Assembly (NCBI GenBank): GCA_010909165.1
Contig: MU008170.1
Location: forward strand, 1,054,001 to 1,118,000
Reading direction: 5' to 3'
DNA length: 64,000 nt
Origin: Anthoceros angustus
Taxonomy: Eukaryota > Streptophyta > Anthocerotopsida > Anthocerotales > Anthocerotaceae
In this document: positions 20,026 through 32,032 of the stretch, piece by piece
Layout of the letters: each line of letters starts with the position of its first letter
Numbering within the stretch: position 1 is the first letter of the stretch
Made by a program: the position numbers and the translations under genes
Notes under the pieces: generated by a model
What the model was told of the DNA's origin: nothing
The model's input: the letters and a program-made list of their open reading frames with translations, nothing else
Database searches by the model: none

Positions 20026-23000
20026 CCTACTAGAAAAGGGCAGTCATGTTACACTTTATCTTAAAATTTGGACCCCCCTTTGTTGCAATTATGTTGAAAT
20101 CTTGGGTTCTTGTTACACTTTTGGGACCCCTTGTTACAGTTAGGTTTGGAAACCGACCCTCCACCTTGTTACAGTCATGTTACAACCTTGTTGCAATTAT
20201 GTTGCAATGTAGTGAGAGGTGGTATGTGTCCCCTCTCAAAATTTCAACATAATTGCAACAACCAAAGTGTTACAACGTCTATTGTTACAGTTTCGCAGGC
20301 TTGGTACCGAACCTCCTCCCCATGGCCATCTACATTAACCCTTGTTGTTTTTACTCCCGTATTTTACCTGTGCCATTATTGTAATATATATACGGGGATG
20401 TACTTGTATTTTACGTGTATGCTTTCATTACCGTATTTCCGAGGTGATTATTCCAATACCTATACGCGAGCTTCTACGTATTTTGCTCGTGTACTTTTTG
20501 TGCCATATTTCCGTACTCATATTTGCAATATGCTCACCGACCGTCTTCGTATTTTATGTGTATTTTTCTACACCATATTCTATGCAATGTCTTATACGTC
20601 ACCCGTGTATCGTGCATTTGTATACGCCACTGATAATGTTTGTATACTTTCAAACCCATACAAAATTAAAAATACGACATATCCATATTTTAATGCACGA
20701 TACACATGCTAGTTCATCCAACCATCCACAATTGCGTTCTAGCGCGCTCCTTTTGCCGCGGAGTGAAGTGGAAGTTGTGGTGTGGATTTTCAGCTCCTTG
20801 GCCTGTGCATGGTACATGCCATGCCTACTCCACATCGTAGGTAGCTACGCATGGCTTGTGATTTTGGCCTTCCCCTTCCTCTTCCATTCTGCGGCCATTT
20901 TCCTGTTGTCATGTGCATACGTTTCTCCCCGTGTGGTATTAGAATTCTGCAATCACAGCCATGCATATGCTATACAAATGGCCTTTGGCCTGTAAGCAGA
21001 GAGAAATTGCTAGCTGGAAAATTGCAATTTGCATGCTCACCTTGGCCACCTTGTCTCTGATTTGTTTCCGCCCATTTCCTAACAACAATTTTGTGCTTGT
21101 CAACGTCCTCTCCATCATCGCAGCCCTCACCCGTATTATTCATGCTCCCCCATCCAGCTCTCCAGGCCTTGCTCTTGCTTTCCTCTTCCGGCCTCCTCCC
21201 TTCTCCACAACGTGTGTCACCTTTGCCGAAGCACCGCTGTATCGGTCCATGTTCTCGGCCTGAGACTCCACCAGGTGTGTATCTCATACAAAATTCGGCA
21301 TGGGCTGGTGTTCCTCTTCTTGGACCTCCCTATTCTCCTGAGTCCTCATCATCACCATGCCGTGACGCCATCAGCCCACCAAATATCTGCTTATCGAATC
21401 CCCTGGACAAATGCCTCATCTCTATATCTCGCCTTTCTTGTCCTCCAGCCCCCAATGACAGCCTTATTTCTTCAGCTGCACTAGGCTCACATGTCCTCAC
21501 CCCACGCTCCTCTCGAGTGGTCTTATTGCATTTGCGACACATCCTGTCTTGATGTTCCCTGCACACATACATTACATCTCGCACTTTGATAGATACTGCC
21601 ATTCCCTGCCTATGTACCTGGCCCCCTGCTATCAAGAGACAACACAAAGCTATCACTTGTTGGTGATGCCACACTCCCCAAGCTGTTTTCGTTGTCCACT
21701 TTTTTGCCCCCCTCGACACATCCACCTTGTCCCTCCCTCAAGCAACATGACCACCGCCATTCCACCAACCGCCGGGTTCACGAGTTGCTAGGACAACTAC
21801 ATCATTGCCCTCGCTATCCTCCACAGTGTCATCCGTATAGCCTCTGCCTGTCCTGTGACTACCATGCGATGGCCCCACCCTGTTAGCTGGGCGATAGCCT
21901 CTTGCACCTGTGACTACCATGCGATGGCCCCACCCTGTTAGCTTGGCGATAGCCTCTTCGCACTCCCCTAGCCTCACGGTGTGACCACAGGCTAGGTGGA
22001 TGAGGAGGATAGCCCAGTCGAGCTACCCTCCTCATCCTCCCCACCTTGTCTCGATTTGTTTCGCCCATTTTCCTGTTGTCATGTGCATACGCTTTCTCCC
22101 GTGTGGTGTGTTTGCCGGCTGCATACAATCCTTGGCCACCTCCGTCTCACACCATTTCCCTATTCTTGTTGTGCTATATTTTCTTACGTTTTTTTGCCTC
22201 CTTTGCGCGGCAACCAGCTGCCTTCCTCCTGCATGAGGTCAGCATTCAAACTTGTCCGTAGACATTGAAGGCCTGAAATTTGAAATTCAGCAGCCATCCA
22301 TGGCTTGCATGCATGTAAGTGTGAATAATGGCAGGAAGCAGCGAAGCGATTCCTGCCATCATTACTGCTTGCCCCCCAATGTCACGCGGCTTGAAATCAA
22401 TGTCGCACATATGTATGGTCAAGGGAAGGCAGTGTACTAGGGTACATTATACTATTTAGTGACTGAATATCATTAAATATAATGTGCAAACAAGACAATA
22501 GCCCCTAAGCCCACCCTACTCCGTAATTCTCCGAACACATCACTAGTCCACACACGTCACTACCCCAACTACGACCACTACTATGTGCCACCGTCCATGA
22601 GTTCCTACTCCCTCCATCCCCGAGCCGGTGTGGGAACAACAACTCCCTAATCTATGTTATCCTCCATCGTCTCCGGATGCAGCATGCACTGGATTATCCG
22701 CGATGGCCATACAAATGGGCCATCGATGGAGCGCACCCTACAAATGCAATGCCTCTTCATGTTTACACGGTCGAATCCCATGTACGACGTCTCCAATGAT
22801 GGTCTGGTTCCACTTGGTAACACTCATACCAACGAACTTCAACGATACAGGCTTATACTTCTCCCAAAAATGTCATGAACGGGAGGCTGCAGTTGGTGAT
22901 AATAGTACCTGGCTTCCTTTTTTATCTCTTGACCGTAGTGCAGTCAAGAGCGCAGCTGTTATAGTGTCCGAAGGCACAAATTTCAAAAACTCCAAACCCC

Positions 23001-23392
23001 CTTCAGTTTCCCACTGTGGCGAGGTCGAGTATTGCTTGCTCCTTATAACTGTCACAAACCCACGGTCCGCTTTTAACATGCAGAGGTTGGGCTGTACCTT
23101 CCACTTCAGATCTGGAGTACCACCTCCAAGGTTTGTGTAGCACAAGGCCAATGTTGTTTTCCACAATAACACCAATCTCCTCTTGGTCCACCCAGAAAGC
23201 TTCCCACCATAAAAACTCCCTTGATGTCACATAAGGCTCAAGTTCCGAAAGACCGTCCTTTAGATGAGCAACGGACAAACTGGGTGCTATGACAACCTAG
23301 CTGAAGGAGAAACGGGGATGGAAGGTTGCACCTATCATGCCCAATCCCTCTGTAGTGTTAATCTCCTAGAATACCCAATCATAATGTGTAGG

Positions 23393-23464
23393 GTGCGTTG
23401 GTCTTGTGGAGGAGGTAGGAGTCGATAACCAGAAGGTCACGTGTTCAGATTCCCTGGTCAGCAC
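23393..23464 (+). repeat. tRNA-like (SINE head) segment inside the transposon, copy 1
   Basis: The 72-nt stretch begins GTGC and ends GCAC, and contains GTCGATAACCAGAAGGTC, like the anticodon arm of tRNA-Ile (loop CTGATAA), followed by GTGTTCAGATTCCC, a near match to the B box GGTTCGAATCC. An A-box-like TGGTCTTGTGGAGG lies near the start. It looks like the RNA polymerase III promoter head of a tRNA-derived SINE, not a working tRNA, since the T stem does not pair. Confidence 0.5.
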
Positions 23465-24499
23465 ACGATTTTGCAATTGGACATGATCAGGGAGGCAAAC
23501 GGACGAGATGTATTCATGTATGTGTCCCTCTCAAAATTTCAACATAATTGCAACAACCAAAGTGTTACAACGTCTATTATTCTGATTTTGAGCTTGGTGA
23601 ACCTCCTCCCCATGGCCATCTACATTAACCCTTGTTGTTTTACTCCGTATTTTACATGCCATTATTGTAATATATACGGGGATGTACTTGTATTTTACGT
23701 GTATGCTTTCATTCCATATTTTCGAGGTGATTATTCCAATACCTATCTACGAGCTTCTACGTATTTTGCTCGTGTACTTTTTGTGCCATATTTCCGTACT
23801 CATATTTGCAATATGCTCACCGACCGTCTTCGTATTTTATGTGTATTTTTCTACACCATATTCTATGCAATGTCTTATACGTCACCCGTGTATCGTGCAT
23901 TTGTATACGTCACTCGTATAATGTTTGTATACTTTCAAACCCATACAGTCCAAAAATACGACATATCCATATTTTAATGCACGATACACATGCTAGTTCA
24001 TCCAACCATCCACAATTGCGTTCTAGCGCGCTCCTTTTTGCCGCTGCGGGAGTGAAGTGGAAGTTGTGGTGTGGATTTTCAGCTCCTTGGCCTGTGCATG
24101 GTACATGCCATGCCTACTCCACATCGTAGGTAGCTACGCATGGCTTGTGATTTTGGCCTTCCCCTTCCTCTTCCATTCTGCGGCCATTTTCCTGTTGTCA
24201 TGTGCATACGTTTCTCCCCGTGTGGTATTAGAATTCGCAATCACAGCCATGCATATGCTATACAAATGGCCTTTGGCCTATGTAAGAGAAATTGCTAGCT
24301 GGAAAATTGCAATTTGCATGCTCACCTTGGCCACCTTGTCTCGATTTGTTTCGCCCATTTCTAACAACAATTTTGTGCTTGTCAACGTCCTCTCCATCGC
24401 AGCCCTCACCCGTATTATTCATGCTCCCCATCTACCTTTCCTCTTTTTACTACTATTACCCTATGGAATACCTAGTTTTACTTAGTAGTTCCCACCGAT

Positions 24500-24700
24500 A
24501 CTCGTATGAATACATATATATATATATATATGACATATACATACATAAATAACCTACAATTATCTTCTACATGTATGTATATATATATATATATGACATA
24601 TACATACATATCTATACATCATATATTTACGGATATGTATATATATGACATATACATACATAAATAACCTACAATTATCTTCTACATGTATGTATGTACG
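24500..24700. repeat. AT microsatellite with TATGACATATACATACATA units
   Basis: Runs of (TA)n at about 24,513-24,532 and 24,575-24,593 are each followed by TGACATATACATACATA; ATAACCTACAATTATCTTCTACATG follows twice. The same composite occurs at 27,115-27,225 and 28,710-28,830. Confidence 0.85.
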
Positions 24701-26589
24701 TCCACATCGTTTAGTAGTTTGTCCTTGAGCACTCAATACCTTTGTGCCTACGAGTTTGTGTACTGCAGCTACCCATGTTTGCTATGCGCCGGCGTGGGGT
24801 TGTTTGGCTCCAAGTCCTCCCTCCTTCTCTCTCCCCTAGACAAGCGCCTCATGTCCGTTACGCCTTTTTGCCCCCTCGACCATGGGCTGGTGTTCCTCTT
24901 GGACCTCCCTATTCTCTCCGAGTCCTCATCATCACCATGCCGTGACGCCATGGCCCCACCAAATATCACGCTTATCGATCCCTCCGGACAAATGCCTCAT
25001 CTCTATATCTCGCCTTTCTTGTCCCTCCAAATTTCAATTATTTCTTCAATGCACTAGGCTCATGTCCTCACCCCACGCCTCCTCTCGAGTGGTCTTATTG
25101 CATTTCATCACCTTGATGTTCCCACACATACATTACATCTCGCACTTTGATAGATCGCCATTCCCGCCTATGTACCGGCCCCTGCTATCAAGAGACAACA
25201 CAAAGCTATCACTTGTTGGTGATGCCACACTCCCCAAGCTGTTTTCGTTGTCCACTTTTTTGCCCCCCTCGACACATCCACCTTGTCCCTCCCTCAAGCA
25301 ACATGACCATCGCTCGTTCTTGCCCCAACCACGTTGGTTCCTGGTGTTGCTAGGACAACTACATCATTGCCCTCGCTATCCTCCACAGTGTCATCCGTAT
25401 AGCCTCTGCCTGTCCTGTGACTACCATGCGATGGCCCCACCCTGTTAGCTTGGCGATAGCCTCTTCGCACTCCCCTAGCCTCACGGTGTGACCACAGGCT
25501 AGGTGGATGAGGAGGATAGCCCAGTCGAGCTACCCTCCTCATCCTCCCCACCTTTCTACAGCCTCCTGTCGTCGGTGCCATTGCAAATACCTCCCGACTG
25601 TGGTGTGTTTGCCGGCTGCATACAATCCTTGGCCACCTCCGTCTCACACCATTTCCCTATTCTTGTTGTGCTATATTTTCTTACGTTTTTTTGCCTCCTT
25701 TGCGCGGCAACCAGCTGCCTTCCTCCTGCATGAGGTCAGCATTCAAACTTGTCCGTAGACATTGAAGGCCTGAAATTTGAAATTCAGCAGCCATCCATGG
25801 CTTGCATGCATGTAAGTGTGAATAATGGCGAAATAAGCCGATTCCCACATTATCGCACTTGCAATGTCACGCCGCTTGAAATCAATGTCACATATGTATG
25901 GTCAAGGGAAGTGTACTAGGGTACATTATACTATTTAGTGACTGAATATCATTAAATATAATGTGCAAACAAGACAAGACAGCCCCTAAGCCCACCCTAC
26001 TCCGTAATTCTCCGAACACATCACTAGTCCACACGTCACTACCCCAACCACGACCACTACTATGTGCCACCGTCCATGAGTTCTTACTCCTCCATCCCCG
26101 AGCCGTGTGGGAACAACAACTCCCTAATCTATGTTATCCTCCATCGCCTCACGCAAGATGCACTTTTGGATTATCCGCGATGGCCATACAAATGGGCCAT
26201 CGATGGAGCGCACCCTACAAATGCAATGCCTCTTCATGTTTACACGGTCGAATCCCATGTACGACGTCTCCAATGATGGTCTGGTTCCACTTGGTAACAC
26301 TCATACCAACGAACTTCAACGATACAGGCTTATACTTCTCCCAAAAATGTCATGAACGGGAGGCTGCAGTTGGTGATAATAGTACACTTTTTTATCTCTT
26401 GACCGTCAAGAGCGCAGCGTTATAGTGTCCGGCAAATTTCAAAAACTCCAAACCCCTTGCCTTCCTAACGTGGCGAGTGCTTGCTTGCTCCTTATAACAT
26501 CACAAACCCACGGTCCGCTTTTAACATTGGGTGTACTTCCACTTCTGATCCGAGTACCACCTCCAAGGTTTGTGTAGCACAAGGCCAAT

Positions 26590-26728
26590 GTTGTTTTCCA
26601 CAATAACACCAATCTCCTCTTGGTCCACCCGTAAAGCTTCCCACCATAAAACTCCCTTGCGTTGTTTTCCACAATAACACCAATCTCCTCTTGGTCCACC
26701 CGTAAAGCTTCCCACCATAAAACTCCCT
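26590..26728. repeat. 69-bp tandem duplication in the transposon
   Basis: The block TTGTTTTCCACAATAACACC through AAACTCCCTTG occurs twice in a row (about 26,590-26,658 and 26,659-26,727). The other copies of this region (near 23,155 and 28,190) have it once, so the duplication is recent. Confidence 0.85.
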
Positions 26729-27114
26729 TGATGTCACATAAGGCTCAAGTTCAGAAGACCGTCCTTTAGATGAGCAACGGACAAAGGGGTGCTATGACAA
26801 CCTAGCTGAAGGAGAAACGGGATGGAAGGTTGCACCTATCATGCCCAATCCTCTGTAGTGTTAATCTCCAGAATACCCAATCATAATGTGTAGGTGCGTT
26901 GGTCTTGTGGAGGAGGTAGGAGTCGACCTATCACACGAAGGGTATTTTGATTGAGGCGACATGATTGGAGGCAAGGGGGATATGTATATGTATATGTATA
27001 TACATGTGCCATGAAAGATACTGGGGCCATGTGTACATAGTATACATGCAATTTTGTATGTCTATTTGGAATGGAAATAAATAAAATATAGCGATTGCAA
27101 TTCACACATATCTA

Positions 27115-27137
27115 TACATCATATATTTACGGATATG

Positions 27138-27182
<45 letters not shown>

Positions 27183-27225
27183 CATATACATACATAAATA
27201 ACCTACAATTATCTTCTACATGTAT
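27115..27225. repeat. AT microsatellite, (TA) run of about 20 units
   Basis: A long (TA)n tract at about 27,140-27,180 lies between TTTACGGATATGTATATG and TGACATATACATACATAAAT. It is homologous to the tract at about 28,740-28,785 in the duplicated right end. Confidence 0.9.
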
Positions 27226-28428
27226 GTATGGCATAAGGCTAAAAGATTAGGCTTCAACCCATGAATTGCGTGGTCAAGCAAAAATATTAATAAAGAAATG
27301 GTGAAGTTATGAGGTAGAGAAAGGTGAGTTGCTAGTCCATGTTAGGGAGGGTGCAATGAAGAGGGTAAGGTGAGACATAAACAAATAGTTCTCCAAAGGG
27401 GTGTAATAAAGAGGGGAGGATGATAGGGGAGAGAAAGGGGGCTCCTTGTTACACTCATGTTGCAATTGCATGTGGGAAATCATAAACAATGCTTGTGAGA
27501 GAGGAGGTGTAGGGGTGAGGTGGTAAGAGAGAGAGCCAGGTTCGTGTTAAGATGGTGGTACTACATGGGGAAAGAATTGACAAACTTAATACCAAGCCTC
27601 CAAAGCATGTTGCAATTTAGAAGTGTAACATAAAAATGTAACAACGACCGTAAGATAGGCCGCCTTTTCTAGTAGGGCATCTCCAGCGTGTGGGAACAAC
27701 AACTCCTAATCTATGTTATCCTCCATCATCTTGGATGTAGCATACCGGATTATCCGCGATGGCGGCCAAATGGGCCATCGATGGAGCGCACCCTACAAAT
27801 GCAATGCCTCTTCATGTTTACACGGTCGAATCCATGTACGACGCTCCAATGATGGTCCGGTTCCACTTGGTAACACCTATACCAACGAACTTCAACGATA
27901 CAGCTTATACTTCTCCCAAAATGTCATGAACGGAGGCTGCAGTTGGTGATAATAGTACCTGGCTTCCTTTTTTATCTCTTGACCGTAGTGCAGTCAAGAG
28001 CGCAGCTGTTATAGTGTCCGAAGGCACAAATTTCAAAAACTCCAAACCCCTTGCTTCCCATCGCGTAGGTCGAGTATTGCTTGCTCCTTATAACATCACA
28101 AACCCACGGTCCGCTTTTAACATGCAGGTTAATGTACCTTCCACTTGATCCGAGTACCACCTCCAAGGTTTGTGTAGCACAAGGCCAATGTTGTTTTCCA
28201 CAATAACACCAATCTCCTCTTGGTCCACCCGTAAAGCTTCCCACCATAAAAACTCCCTTGATGTCACATAAGGCTCAAGTTCAGAAGACCGTCCTTTAGA
28301 TGAGCAACGGACAAACTGGGTGCTATGACAACCTGGCTGAAGGAGAAATAGGGATGGAAGGTTGCGCCTATCATGCCCAATCCCTCTGCAATGTTAATTT
28401 CCTAAAATACCCAATCACAATGTGTAGG

Positions 28429-28500
28429 GTGCGTTGGTCTTATGGAGGAGGCCGGAGTCGATAACCAGAAGGTCATGTGTTCAGATTCCCTGGTCAGCAC
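28429..28500 (+). repeat. tRNA-like (SINE head) segment inside the transposon, copy 2
   Basis: Same 72-nt unit as at 23,393-23,464 with a few substitutions (GAGGCCGGAGTCGATAACC; GTCATGTGTTCAGATTCCC). The third copy of this region at about 26,893-26,930 has lost the second half. It was carried along by the internal duplications of the transposon. Confidence 0.5.
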
Positions 28501-28742
28501 ACGATTTTGCAATTGGACATGATCAGGGAGGCAAACGGACGAGATGTATTCATGTATGTGTCGTGCGTATACATATAAAATATGCATGTGCCATGAAAAA
28601 CAACAGCATACACGGCCGTGTGCACCATGTACAGGTACATAGTATACATGCAATTTGTATGTCTATTTGGAATGGAAATAAATAAAATATAGCGATTGCA
28701 ATTCACACATACATATCTATACATCATATATTTACGGATATG

Positions 28743-28787
<45 letters not shown>

Positions 28788-29288
28788 CATATACATACAT
28801 AAATAACCTACAATTATCTTCTACATGTATGTATGGCATAAGGCTAAAAAGATTAGGCTTCAACCCATGAATTGCTGTGGTCAAGCAAAAATATTAATAA
28901 AGAAATGGTGAAGTTATGAGGTAGGAGAGAAAGGTGAGAGTTGCTAGTCCATGTTAGGGAGGGTGCAATGAAGAGGGTAAGGTGAGACATAAACAAATAG
29001 TTCTCCAAAGGGGGTGTAATAAAGAGGGGAGGATGATAGGGGAGAGAAAGGGGCTCCTTGTTACACTCATGTTGCAATTGCATGTGGGAAATCATAAACA
29101 ATGCTTGTGAGAGAGGAGGTGTAGGGGTGAGGTGGTAAGAGAGAGAGCCAGGTTCGTGTTAAGATGGTGGTACTACATGGGGAAAGAATTGACAAACTTA
29201 ATACCAAGCCTCCAAAGCATGTTGCAATTTAGAAGTGTAACATAAAAATGTAACAACGACTGTAAGATAGGCCGCCTTTTCTAGTAGG

Positions 29289-30315
29289 AATCATGAAGGC
29301 CAAGACGGTGTAACACTGACGCCGAGGGGCCATCAAGCACCACTCGCTTTAGCGCAGAATCTTTAGTAGATGAGGCCCACTGTACATGCCACTCCTGCAA
29401 ACTTGCCACATGAATCAGTTGACGCTCTCGGAACACAGATAAGGTATAGTCTTCACTGGAAATTGGAAGAAGAGTGGCTGCCTTAGTAGTAACATCTGCC
29501 AACTCATTGCCGACTACATTATTATGGCCCGGAATCCAGTGGAGGTTTAGGGAAACTTGAGGGTGAGCAAGAGAGAGGGTATGGAGAGCGGCCCAAGCCC
29601 ATATTGAGATAGCCTGGGAGGAGCGCACAGATGTGTCAGTTAAAGACAAGATAACTGCTTGGTTATCAATGAATATGTTAACTGAGCGAACCCCAGAGAG
29701 TGTGGCTAAAAGAGTAGGTAGGTATGAGATGGCCTTAACCACAGAAAGGAGTTCCGCCTCAAAAATCCCATAGTAAGTCTCTAAATCAAAAAACAATTGA
29801 TGCACATTATCCCTGTTGAAATGGAAAACCGCCACCCCTCCAGCTTTACCATACATGAGGGAACCATAAGTGTAAATTGCAAGAGTATTAGGAGCCAGCA
29901 GATATTGAGAATGTGAGGTAATGGCTAACTCAGGAGATGGTAAAATCATAGTGGTTGAGGGTACAGACAGGGGGGAGCCCAGGGGGGAACAAGGCGAGTG
30001 AAAATGGTCTCAATGAAAGTAGGGGTGGGCAACAGTAACACCAAATAGAGAGGAGCTTAGGAAAGGAGGGTGAGTCGGCTACGGTTAGGTTTGTAACACC
30101 ATTTTTTGTGGTTAGAGGCCGGTAGAAAGGCTTGGTGGATTGGTTGGGAAGGAGGGCAAGAGAGGTTACAGAGAAGAGAGCGGAGAGAATGGCGTTGAAG
30201 ACGGATCTCAATGGGCAGAAGGAAAGCTTCAAGTTCAAGGCCTCAGTGGAGGTGGTTAGAAGCCCGCCAGTAATTGCCTTACAAGCTAGACGTTGAACCC
30301 GCTGAAGATGTTGAA
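29289..30315 (-). pseudogene. LINE ORF2 C-terminal part with RNase H domain, 5'-truncated
   Basis: From right to left, QRVQRLACKAITGGLLTTST at about 30,230-30,300 and LKLSFCPL match the segment between RT and RNase H of plant and fungal LINEs. The RNase H domain (29,281-29,949, 222 residues) has IYTYGSL where IYTDGS is expected, FEAELLSVVKAI with the catalytic Glu, FIDNQAVILSL with the second Asp, and LNLHWIPGHNNVVGNELADV with the His and last Asp. The first catalytic Asp is Tyr, so the enzyme is inactive. No RT is found to the right of 30,315, consistent with the 5' truncation typical of LINE insertions. The reading frame runs into the inverted repeat of the transposon at 29,288. Confidence 0.85.
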
Positions 30316-30750
30316 TATGCGTGCGCCCGCCATCTTAAGTTATCTTTTAAGAAACATAAAATTGGATAGAGATACTAGAGGATTAGCAATTTTAGTCAAA
30401 TTTGACAAAGGTATCAGATATTCGATTAGTGCAGTAGTGTTACATGCAAGGAAACAATTTGATCGTGTAGTTATGTAGCTAAAAGGTAAGGTATTAATGA
30501 AGGTAGCCGTGTGAGTAGCCTGGGTAGTTCACGGTGATGGAGTTAAGAAAGACATGCACAACCTTGGCTGATTCAAAATTCGCTTGAAGAGATTGTCATA
30601 GACTTGCAGGCATCTGGACATTCCAATTTAGCTGCATGTCAAGATGATTTGGGCTCATAGACTGAAGGGTGTTGCGTTACTTAGTACTCACATTGTTACA
30701 TTCAACCATAAAACTTACAGCAAGATTGGAACTCGCATGACATGAATTGG

Positions 30751-30840
30751 TTAAATTGCTAGAGTTATGCAGCATCACATTTAGTTAAATTGCTAGAGTT
30801 ATGCAGCATCACATTTAGTTAAATCGCTAGAGTTATGCAG
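30751..30840. repeat. 34-bp tandem repeat, 2.6 copies
   Basis: TTAAATTGCTAGAGTTATGC followed by AGCATCACATTTAG repeats at 30,751, 30,785 and (partial) 30,819. The surrounding stretch 30,315-32,030 has no recognisable gene. A second tandem, 35-bp offset, of TTCTTCAAGAAAGAAAGGGT lies at 31,622-31,683, with pyrimidine-rich runs to 31,840. Confidence 0.9.
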
Positions 30841-32032
30841 TAGAGCTATCTCAGAACTGACAAACAAACTTGTTTGTTGTCACTTACCTGGTGGAAAATG
30901 TGTAGAATTGAAGATACTCGCAAGGTTTTTCAGTGATTGGTCTCGAAGAATGTGGTCACACGGGTAGCTATGATTGCTGAGCATACACTGAGGTAGACTC
31001 TTACCGGAGCACCAGCTGGGTGTATAGTACAGTGATTGTTAAGCAACGAGGAATTCTAGTTGAGAGGCGTGGAAAACCTAGCAAGGTTTTGCAAGGGAGA
31101 TCAAGCAAACATGTTTAAGCTGCTTTGTAGCATATGCATGCATAGGCTTTGGTCACAATTGAAAGCTGAGCCAGAAAGGAAAGTCCTATTGAAGGATGAG
31201 CCAAAAGAGGCAAAGAGTTGCTGAAGCCAGATGGTTGAGTTTCACCTACTATTCTATGTGGAGTAATTTCTCGAAGTATGGAAGAATGAAAACAGACCCA
31301 CTAAAGTATTGTTTAAAGTGTAAGAGTTTACATGACGTTATCATGACAACATTGTTTATGATTTTTTGGCTACAAGGATTGTGAGGATGTAGCATCTATG
31401 AAATTTACAAGCCCCTCCCACATTATCCAACAATTATCAAGAAAAATAGGAAAAATCCTTCGTCCATTAGGGGTTAACACACTTATAGCAATTCTAAGAT
31501 AGTCTCATTTGGTGGCCAAGTGAATGATAGTCAGGGCCGTCATGATGTCAATAAAAACTTTTGAGAGTTTCTAAGCTCATAGACACCTACTCATAGCTCC
31601 AATGTCGGCGAGTATGCACTCTTCTTCAAGAAAGAAAGGGTGAGTTTGGACTCCTTTTCTTCAAGAAAGAAAGGGTGAGTTTGACCTCTTTTTTTAAAGT
31701 TTTCCTTTACCATTGATTAGATCGAATTTGGACTCCTTCTTTTTATGGTTTTTCTTTGCCATTGGTTAGACCTTTGACCGACTAGGGTGCTTTTTTTTCT
31801 TTCTTTAGGGTGCTCTTTTTTCTTTCTTTAGGGTGCTTTTGTTTTGTTCCAATCATACGTATACTTATTTATTTATTATAAAATCTCGTAATTCTCTAAA
31901 AAGAATAACGGGTTCTGCACACGAAGAAGAAGAGAAGAAGTCTATTATAGTTCACTTGGATGCAACCTTGGATGCAACATAAGTCAAGGTAAAGATAGGT
32001 AGTAAGTATTACAATCTCCCGAGTTGTCTCAA

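Larger units (their letters stand above)
20225..26940. repeat. large internal duplication within the DNA transposon (about 3.3-kb unit, two copies)
   Basis: Sequence from 20,225 to about 23,420 recurs from 23,521 to about 26,910 with many small indels. Shared landmarks include TGTCCCCTCTCAAAATTTCA versus TGTCCCTCTCAAAATTTCAA at the starts, the CACCGACCGTCTTCGTATTT block (20,537 and 23,818), and the ATGGGCCATCGATGGAGCGC block (22,716 and 26,189). A third, partial copy of the right part lies at about 27,690-28,560. Apparent ORFs inside drift between frames among copies and are not conserved, so I do not call genes here. Confidence 0.85.
20026..29288. mobile_element. 9.26-kb DNA transposon with CCTACTAGAAAAGG terminal inverted repeats and 4-bp AATC duplication
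   Basis: The left end CCTACTAGAAAAGGGC (20,026-20,041) is the inverse of the right end GCCGCCTTTTCTAGTAGG (29,271-29,288). AATC flanks both sides (20,022-20,025 and 29,289-29,292). Subterminal sequence is rich in GTTACA/TGTAAC and GTTGCAATTATGTTGCAA motifs near both ends, as in CACTA-like or other cut-and-paste elements that bind transposase repeatedly. No transposase is recognisable, so it is probably non-autonomous. It has interrupted a LINE. CACTA elements usually start CACTA and make 3-bp duplications, so this does not fit exactly; the superfamily is unassigned. Confidence 0.7.
26940..29288. repeat. duplicated right end of the transposon, with an internal terminal repeat
   Basis: About 720 bp ending in CGCCTTTTCTAGTAGG at 27,661-27,676 recurs at about 28,570-29,288 with the same end. 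The first copy thus holds a complete but internal right terminus, followed by another partial copy of the body (27,690-28,560). This suggests either tandem insertion of two related elements or duplication of the right third. Confidence 0.8.

Noticed and set aside
20110-20995. Open frames of about 200 residues in the transposon that look like multi-pass membrane proteins
   Set aside because: The homologous frames in the second copy (23,441-24,485) are shifted and broken at different places, and the sequence is T-rich, which yields hydrophobic residues by composition.
24700-25450. Pro/Ser/His-rich open frames possibly encoding a secreted protein
   Set aside because: Same reasoning: not conserved in frame with the copy at 21,100-21,890 and inside a duplicated transposon.
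30751-30840. CRISPR-like array
   Set aside because: Direct tandem repeat without spacers in a eukaryotic genome.
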